Source of the DNA: Bacteroidia bacterium
GTDB lineage: Bacteria; Bacteroidota; Bacteroidia; Chitinophagales; UBA2359
NCBI GenBank assembly: GCA_030427245.1
Contig: JAUHXA010000062.1
Coordinates: 1 to 39,501 of the forward strand
Reading direction: 5' to 3'
Length of the DNA: 39,501 nt
In this document: positions 34,613-39,501 of the stretch, piece after piece
How positions within the stretch are numbered: position 1 is the first letter of the stretch
Layout of the letters: every line of letters begins with the position of its first letter
Translations under genes and position numbers: made by a program
The notes under the pieces: generated by a model
Databases searched by the model: none
Told to the model about the DNA's origin: nothing
The model's input: only the letters and a program-made list of their open reading frames with translations

Positions 34613-35227
34613 TTACGAAACAGCACAAGCATACATATTTTTCCCTCCGTAAATACTTTTTCTTTCACCCAACTTCTCCGCTACTCCAAAACCTGCTTCT
34701 TGAAACAACTTTTTTAGGTTTTGAAAATCAATGGGGTAAGGCACCCAACGATTCGCATTCAGATGGTCGTATTCAACCACAATAAACAGCACTTCTTCAC
34801 TGCAATGTCGTAGCAATCGCTTCAAAAAGGCTTTTTTATCGGCTACATAATGCAACGCATTTGCCATCATTACACCTTCTAATTTATCGGCCAAATACCA
34901 ATTGTCTTGCTCAAAATTGGCTTGAACAAACTCAATTTTTACAGTTCCGATAGGTTGAAGAATATCTTGTTTGCTTCGGTCAACGGCATAAATCGTACTT
35001 TGGGGAGGGAGTAAAGTCGCCAATGCTTGTGTGAAAATGCCACTTCCACATCCCAAATCTGCCCAAATCATGGGTTGAATTGAAGGAATGGGAGCGTTTT
35101 GTATTAGCTGTCTTGCTTCGGAGATTTGCATTTTTTTGGAGATATTGTTTTGTGGATAATGTAATCGCCAAGTTCCCAATGGTATAAAGAATTGGCTGAT
35201 TTTTTTAGAACGTAAAATAAAAATCAA
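34613..35227 (-). CDS. class I SAM-dependent methyltransferase
   Basis: The 204 residues have motif I WADLGCGSGIFT (55-66), a motif II acidic VDRSKQ strand (~85), ANALHYV as motif IV (~118-124) and VEYDHLNANRWVPYP (~155), the profile of small Bacteroidota methyltransferases of unknown substrate. The ATG at 35227 overlaps the Fic stop by 4 bp, which suggests translational coupling, but the conserved part begins at Met33 (position 35131, MQISEARQLI), so the true start may be there. A degenerate copy of residues ~33-70 lies upstream of the Fic gene (36379-36487). Confidence 0.85.
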   Translation of the reverse strand: MIFILRSKKISQFFIPLGTWRLHYPQNNISKKMQISEARQLIQNAPIPSIQPMIWADLGCGSGIFTQALATLLPPQSTIYAVDRSKQDILQPIGTVKIEFVQANFEQDNWYLADKLEGVMMANALHYVADKKAFLKRLLRHCSEEVLFIVVEYDHLNANRWVPYPIDFQNLKKLFQEAGFGVAEKLGERKSIYGGKNMYACAVS

Positions 35228-36270
35228 TTTCCTCTAACTGCATAGTTAGTACCAGAACCCACTCCATATTTGACAATCAAACCACTTGACAGCAAAAAGG
35301 GCAATATGCGTTTGACAGTATGTTTAGGAATTTCCAAGTTTTTTACAATCATTCCTATTTTGCACTTTGGGTTGTTTTGAATAAATTCATAAACCAACTT
35401 TTCCCTATCAGAGAGTTCATTTACCGTTTCTGACCACTCCAATTTTACCATGAGTTTCGTCTGCACATTGATAAGAGAAGTCAAGAAAAAGTTAATCCAC
35501 TCTGTAATATCTTCATTCGGTCTTTGTGCTTGGCAATTCCTCAAACTTCTGTAATAGCTTTTCTTATTCCGCTCAATTTCATGCTCAAAACTCACATATT
35601 GAATCCATTGATAGCCCGTTTTCAACAACAACAAAGTAGTCAATAATCGGCTCAAACGCCCATTTCCATCTTGAAAGGGATGAATACTCACAAAATCATA
35701 CACAAAAGCAGCTACAACTACCAAAGGATGTACCTCTGTTTCTTGGTGAAACCATTGTATCAAATTCCTCATAGCATCTTCCGTAGCAAAACCAGGTGGA
35801 GTCGTTCTAAAAATGATTTGCCTGCTTCCATCGGGAAATTGTGCCTCAACCGCATTACTTTGTGTTTTGTAATTCCCTCTATGCCATTGGTCTTTGCTGC
35901 TTAACTTCAATAATTGATTGTGCAAATTCTTAATGTTGTTCTCATTAATTTCTATGCTTTCATAAGAATCACTCACCACATCCAACACATTGAAGTAACC
36001 TACTACCTCTTGCGAATCTCTGTCCTTAATCTTGCTAATATCTATATGTTCCAACAATGTTTCTACTGCTTCATCCGTCATTTTAGACCCTTCAATTCTT
36101 GTAGAAGCTCCTACACTTTGTATGGTAGCAATAGCCTTCAGTTCCTTCAAACGCTCTCCTTCTACTTTTTCAATACTCGACCAGGAAGCATCAAATCGGT
36201 CTATCTGACTGATGATTCGCAATAACCTCCAATTGAACTCCAAATCAAAATTGTAAACTTTTTCTTTCAT
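35224..36270 (-). CDS. Fic-domain protein (probable AMPylase) with C-terminal winged helix
   Basis: The 348 residues have the Fic active site HPFQDGNGRLSR (197-208), complete with the catalytic His197 and the phosphate-binding DGNGR loop. An inhibitory-helix motif [S/T]xxxE[G/N] is present as STRIEG (56-61), so activity is probably self-restrained in cis (class II-type arrangement). The C-terminus (~285-345) is a winged-helix domain (REKLVYEFIQNNPKCKIGMIVKNLE), suggesting DNA binding. Fic proteins mostly transfer AMP to protein hydroxyls; the target is unknown. The promoter overlaps a phased GAGCCAA array that this wHTH could recognise. The gene overlaps the methyltransferase start by 4 bp. 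Confidence 0.93.
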   Translation of the reverse strand: MKEKVYNFDLEFNWRLLRIISQIDRFDASWSSIEKVEGERLKELKAIATIQSVGASTRIEGSKMTDEAVETLLEHIDISKIKDRDSQEVVGYFNVLDVVSDSYESIEINENNIKNLHNQLLKLSSKDQWHRGNYKTQSNAVEAQFPDGSRQIIFRTTPPGFATEDAMRNLIQWFHQETEVHPLVVVAAFVYDFVSIHPFQDGNGRLSRLLTTLLLLKTGYQWIQYVSFEHEIERNKKSYYRSLRNCQAQRPNEDITEWINFFLTSLINVQTKLMVKLEWSETVNELSDREKLVYEFIQNNPKCKIGMIVKNLEIPKHTVKRILPFLLSSGLIVKYGVGSGTNYAVRGN

Positions 36271-36288
36271 ATCTCAAATTTTAAATAT

Positions 36289-36348
36289 GAGCCAAAGTGA
36301 GCCAAAAATAGGTATTTTTGAGCTAAGATGAGCCAAGTTGGGCCAAAA
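36289..36348. promoter_or_regulatory. phased GAGCCAA direct-repeat array overlapping the Fic promoter
   Basis: GAGCCAA-type heptamers start at 36289, 36299, 36320 (GAGCTAA), 36330 and 36340 (GGGCCAA): steps of 10, 21, 10 and 10 bp, about whole helical turns. On the minus strand, TATTTTTG (36303-36310) fits the TAnnTTTG -7 box 33 bp upstream of the Fic ATG, and TTGG at 36333-36336 sits 22 bp further as a -33 candidate. Both fall on repeat units, so a bound protein would block or modulate the promoter. Autoregulation by the Fic wHTH is an inference. Confidence 0.65.
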
Positions 36349-36378
36349 AGGGAGGAGTATGGACTGATTTGAACGGAT

Positions 36379-36487
36379 GTCTGTATAAAAGTATCACTAC
36401 CACATTCCAAATCTACCCAAATCATGGGTCAAATTGGAGGGATAGAAGCGTTTTGGATGCGTTGTTTGGCTTGGAAAATTTGCATTT
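36379..36487 (-). pseudogene. degenerate 5' fragment of the methyltransferase gene
   Basis: On the minus strand the fragment reads MQIFQAKQRIQNASIPPI, stop, PMIWVDLECGSDTFIQ. The intact gene reads MQISEARQLIQNAPIPSI, Q, PMIWADLGCGSGIFTQ (nucleotides about 35028-35132). Motif I has lost its glycines (DLECGSD) and an in-frame TGA replaces the Gln codon. Weaker similarity may run up to about 36525. The rest of the gene is missing; the Fic gene lies between the relic and the intact copy. Confidence 0.82.
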
Positions 36488-36611
36488 GTTGAGTAGTTTT
36501 TTGAACATCAGTAAGATACGATTTCTAATGCTCCAACTATACACTCCCTCTAATTCCTTCAAAAACATTCGGTTTCTAAAAAATACGTACATACAAATCC
36601 ATGATAGCTCC

Positions 36612-38720
36612 TCACTCCATCAACTCCACCGCCTTACTCACCTCCTCCACAGGAAACTTACAAACCTTATTCTGACAAACATAAATACGGTTTTTCCCTT
36701 CCACAAACTTGCTTTTGAGCAATTCCAAAGTCCCTTCCGAATTACCTCCCAACAAAAAAGAATTGGGCAGAAAATGCTCGTCCATTTCCGCACGTTTTGC
36801 AGCGAAATCAGGGCCTACGATAGCCACTTCATAGGGTGTTTTGACAAAATGCGTCATCAAAATCACCCAATTGGAGTAAAAAGGAGCTTGCGTTTTTACA
36901 TCCTCCTTTACATTCGTCAGCATCTGTTCCGACATTTTTAGGTAGTCTTCCTTATTGAAGTAAGTGCCTAAGTAAAATAGAGCTTTTGCCATTGAAGAAT
37001 TGGAGCTTGGAATCACATTGTCGGTGATTTCCATTTTTCGGGCAATCAAAGCCGCATCTTGGTCAGAAGTATAAAAGAACATTTTGGAATCATCGTCGTG
37101 AAAATGGGCAATGGCATATTCTGCCAAATCCTTGGACTTGTAGAGCCATTGTTCGTCAAAAGTTGCTTGGTACAAACTCACAAAAGCTTCAATGAGCAAA
37201 GCATAATCATCCAAAAAACCATTGATGGAAGATTTCCCATCCTTATAGTTTCGATTCAATCGATTGTCGCTTTGCAGCGCATTTTTAACCAAAAAATGGG
37301 CATTCTTCAATGCAATATCCAAAAACTCTTGTTCTCCAAAAACACGGTAGGCATCTACATACCCCTTCAACATCAGCGCATTCCATCCCGTCAAAACCTT
37401 ATCATCCAAAGGCGGCCGTACCCTTTTGTCACGAGCTGCCATCAATTTCGTTTTGGAATCCTCCAATACTTGATTTAACTGCGCCAATGGAATCTGCAAT
37501 TTGGAGGCTATCGTTTGTTTGTCCTTCAATACTCGCAACACGTTTTTGTGTTCTTCCCAATTACCTCTTGAAGTGACATTGTAGTAGGCATTGAAGATAA
37601 CGGCATCCTGTTCTCCCAAAATGGAGTCAATTTCTGCCTTTGTCCAAACATAAAATTTCCCTTCTACTCCTTCGCTGTCCGCATCCAAAGAAGAATAAAA
37701 TCCGCCTTCAGGAGAGGTCAGTTCTCGCTTCACGAACTCCAATGTTTCGTAAACCCTTTGTTTGTAAAGTGGATTGGCTTCAAATTGATAGGCTTCTGAA
37801 TAGAGGCTGACCAACTGCCCATTGTCGTAGAGCATTTTCTCAAAATGTGGAACGTGCCAATCGGGGTCAGTAGAATAACGAGCAAAACCTCCTCCGAGGT
37901 GGTCGTAAATTCCGCCGTTTGCCATTTCTTTTAGGGTGACATTCACCGCCTTCAATGCCTCTTCATCCCCAAAAAGACTGTGATATCGAAGTAAGTATGC
38001 CCAATTAGATGGCATCGGGAATTTGTTGGATTTGGTGGTTTTGCCTCCTTTATTGAAGTCCAGTAGGGTTTTCCAAGAAGCAAAAATTTCCTTTAAATCA
38101 TCTTCGACAAAAGTAGCAGGTTCGGGCTGAAAAGGCACCATTTCTATTTGTTGGATGCCTTCGGTGATTTTCTCCGCTTGTGCTTCCAATTCTGCTAAGT
38201 TGTTTTTATAGTTTTCTGCAAAATAATCCAAAATCTTTACCCAATTGTCCTTCGGAAAGTAGGTTCCTGCAAAAATAGGACGACCATCGGGCAGTGCAAT
38301 AGCATTCAAGGGCCAGCCACCGCTGCCATTTATCATATATGCGGCATTCATGTAAATTTGGTCAACATCGGGGCGTTCCTCTCTATCGACTTTGATGCAC
38401 ACAAAGTTTTCGTTCATTTTTCGAGCCACCAATGTATCTTCAAAAGATTCGTGTTCCATAACATGACACCAATGACAGGCAGCATATCCCACGCTGATAA
38501 TCATTGGTTTATTTTCCGCTTTTGCCTTCGCCAATGCTTCCTCTCCCCACGGAAACCAGTCAACAGGATTGTGAGCATGTTGCAGTAGATAGGGGCTGCT
38601 TTGATTGACGAGGTGATTGGTGTATTTATGGTCAGAATGGGTGTTGTCACTTTGTTTTTGGGCTTTGCAGCCAAAGAACAGTAAACAAGCTATGAAGAAA
38701 AGTGTTAATTTTTTAGACAT
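36612..38720 (-). CDS. YyaL/SSP411-type thioredoxin-fold (DUF255) protein with lipoprotein signal
   Basis: The 702 residues match the DUF255/spermatogenesis-associated-protein-20 family: [21 protein letters not shown] (39-59, family hallmark), a thioredoxin-like CHWC (82-85) followed by [10 protein letters not shown], then a six-hairpin glycosidase-like (alpha/alpha) domain with [17 protein letters not shown] (~275) and SLDADSEG (~345). Most members look cytosolic, but this one begins [18 protein letters not shown], a signal peptide with a lipobox-like FFGC, predicting lipidation on Cys18 and periplasmic or outer-membrane location. The function of the family is not settled; redox or carbohydrate epimerase-like roles are guesses. 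It is preceded by a good promoter. Confidence 0.9.
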   Translation of the reverse strand: MSKKLTLFFIACLLFFGCKAQKQSDNTHSDHKYTNHLVNQSSPYLLQHAHNPVDWFPWGEEALAKAKAENKPMIISVGYAACHWCHVMEHESFEDTLVARKMNENFVCIKVDREERPDVDQIYMNAAYMINGSGGWPLNAIALPDGRPIFAGTYFPKDNWVKILDYFAENYKNNLAELEAQAEKITEGIQQIEMVPFQPEPATFVEDDLKEIFASWKTLLDFNKGGKTTKSNKFPMPSNWAYLLRYHSLFGDEEALKAVNVTLKEMANGGIYDHLGGGFARYSTDPDWHVPHFEKMLYDNGQLVSLYSEAYQFEANPLYKQRVYETLEFVKRELTSPEGGFYSSLDADSEGVEGKFYVWTKAEIDSILGEQDAVIFNAYYNVTSRGNWEEHKNVLRVLKDKQTIASKLQIPLAQLNQVLEDSKTKLMAARDKRVRPPLDDKVLTGWNALMLKGYVDAYRVFGEQEFLDIALKNAHFLVKNALQSDNRLNRNYKDGKSSINGFLDDYALLIEAFVSLYQATFDEQWLYKSKDLAEYAIAHFHDDDSKMFFYTSDQDAALIARKMEITDNVIPSSNSSMAKALFYLGTYFNKEDYLKMSEQMLTNVKEDVKTQAPFYSNWVILMTHFVKTPYEVAIVGPDFAAKRAEMDEHFLPNSFLLGGNSEGTLELLKSKFVEGKNRIYVCQNKVCKFPVEEVSKAVELME

Positions 38721-38745
38721 CGTTTTTAACTTTTGTTTGGGAACG

Positions 38746-38753
38746 CAAAGTTA
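38746..38753 (-). promoter_or_regulatory. probable promoter (-7 box) of the YyaL-type gene
   Basis: On the minus strand the site is TAACTTTG, matching TAnnTTTG, 26 bp upstream of the ATG. A TTTG at 38777-38780 lies 23 bp further upstream, at the limit of accepted -33/-7 spacing. Confidence 0.6.
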
Positions 38754-38814
38754 GAGTTTTCTGTTGTAGGGATTGACAAACATCTTTTTTATCTAATCAA
38801 AATACACAAACAAA

Positions 38815-39078
38815 ATGAATATTATCGTATTGCTTATCGTTGGGGCTGTTGCTGGATGGCTTGCTAATCTTTGGATGAAAGGCGCAAGTATGGGCTTGGG
38901 CTGGAACTTGCTCTTGGGTATTGGCGGTGCTTTTATTGGCAGTATAGTCTTGGGGTTTGTAGGTTTTAGTGCCACTCACCTTGTGGGAAAAATCATCAGT
39001 GCTACTTTTGGCTCCGTATTACTCTTGTATTTGATACCAAAAATCAAAGAGGCAAGTAACAAGGAAAAAATACAATAA
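38815..39078 (+). CDS. GlsB/YeaQ/YmgE-family small membrane protein (first paralogue)
   Basis: The 87 residues form the compact three-helix, Gly-rich membrane protein of the YeaQ/'transglycosylase-associated' family: VLLIVGAVAGWLANLWMKG (helix 1), LGWNLLLGIGGAFIGSIVLGF (helix 2, broken by the family Gly zipper) and IISATFGSVLLLYLIPKI (helix 3), with a basic tail. In other bacteria members are induced by stress; the molecular role is unknown. It is followed after 153 bp by a clear paralogue on the same strand. Confidence 0.9.
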   Translation: MNIIVLLIVGAVAGWLANLWMKGASMGLGWNLLLGIGGAFIGSIVLGFVGFSATHLVGKIISATFGSVLLLYLIPKIKEASNKEKIQ

Positions 39079-39231
39079 AATAGCTCCCCTATATAGATTT
39101 TTGAAGTTTATTCATTGCTAAAACAAAACTTCAAAAGTCTATACTTCAAATAAGGAAATTGGCTACAAAATCAATCTTCTTTTGAAGGCGATTTTCGGAA
39201 AAAATTTAGTTTTTCTATTAAAACAGACAAG

Positions 39232-39471
39232 ATGGAACAACTTATTATTTTATTGATTGTGGGCGCAGTTGCAGGTTGGTTGGCTACTCAACTAATGAAA
39301 AACCGCAGCATGAGTTTGGTATGGACGACTATTTTGGGAGTCGCTGGTGCATACATCGGAAACATCGCTTTGGATGCCATTGGGATTCACACCAGCAAAC
39401 TATTGGGTCAAATCGTAAGTGCTACTTTTGGGGCAATTGTGCTGCTGTTTATTGCCAGTAAAATTCGCTGA
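39232..39471 (+). CDS. GlsB/YeaQ/YmgE-family small membrane protein (second paralogue)
   Basis: The 79 residues share the same plan as the preceding gene: LLIVGAVAGWLATQLMKNRS, TTILGVAGAYIGNIALDAIG and IVSATFGAIVLLFIASKI. The two proteins align over nearly their full length, and the block VGAVAGWLA plus SATFG is identical, so this is a tandem duplication that has diverged. The start at 39232 is fixed by alignment with the first paralogue. Nothing in the 153-bp spacer suggests another gene. Confidence 0.9.
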   Translation: MEQLIILLIVGAVAGWLATQLMKNRSMSLVWTTILGVAGAYIGNIALDAIGIHTSKLLGQIVSATFGAIVLLFIASKIR

Positions 39472-39501
39472 CCATTCAAACTCACTCTTGATTGTTGCCC
39501 A

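Overview
The window looks like a chromosomal segment of a Bacteroidota bacterium, most likely from the Saprospiria (Haliscomenobacter/Lewinella-like). The signs are AT-rich intergenic DNA, TAnnTTTG-type -7 promoter elements, little Shine-Dalgarno signal, very large secreted proteins with PKD-like, Asp-box and dockerin-like modules, gyrA followed by a TPR gene, futalosine-pathway menaquinone genes, and an iodotyrosine-deiodinase-like flavoprotein. The lineage is inferred from gene content only; no rRNA is present.

Layout. (1) 1-6731, minus: the first 2243 codons of a giant secreted surface protein that runs off the left edge. It ends, within the window, in about six PKD-like repeats. (2) 6732-7824: a 1.1 kb AT-rich gap, then gyrA and a TPR gene on the plus strand, closed by a perfect 20-bp-stem terminator. 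(3) 11866-19712, minus: a peptide-export locus of the NHLM/C39 type. In transcription order it has a cNMP-binding-fold protein, a HlyD-type fusion protein, a C39-peptidase ABC transporter, a second ABC transporter with a sensor-like N-terminus, and a small double-glycine-leader peptide with a very charged, cysteine-free core. No modifying enzyme is adjacent. A 133-bp MITE-like element lies 25 bp upstream of the second transporter, and a 4 x 27 bp tandem array lies directly upstream of the C39 transporter. (4) 19936-20711: an XRE-MNT nucleotidyltransferase gene with only the 3' remnant of its HepT (HEPN) toxin partner. (5) aspS (minus), a Uma2-type gene, an SDR, a CBS-pair protein, a degenerate SDR 3' end, and a 1478-residue secreted Asp-box/LamG/dockerin-like protein. 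(6) 29456-32104, minus: an L,D-transpeptidase, mqnD and mqnB; nine 8-bp repeats touch the mqnD start codon. (7) A PTPS/QueD-family gene and fabD (plus), a second copy of the 133-bp element, then Fic, methyltransferase and iodotyrosine-deiodinase-like genes (minus). The Fic promoter overlaps a helically phased GAGCCAA array, and upstream of it lies a degenerate 5' piece of the methyltransferase gene. (8) A YyaL/SSP411-type lipoprotein (minus) and two glsB/yeaQ-type membrane genes (plus).

Most interesting points. The self-contained peptide-export operon with an atypical precursor is the best candidate for an undescribed system. The 133-bp element occurs twice, each time with exact 9-bp target-site duplications. 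Two loci (SDR-CBS-SDR remnant and MTase-Fic-MTase remnant) share a gene / inserted gene / gene-remnant architecture. The mqnD start and the Fic promoter both carry repeat-based structures that could affect expression. All calls come from reading the sequence; no database search was run.
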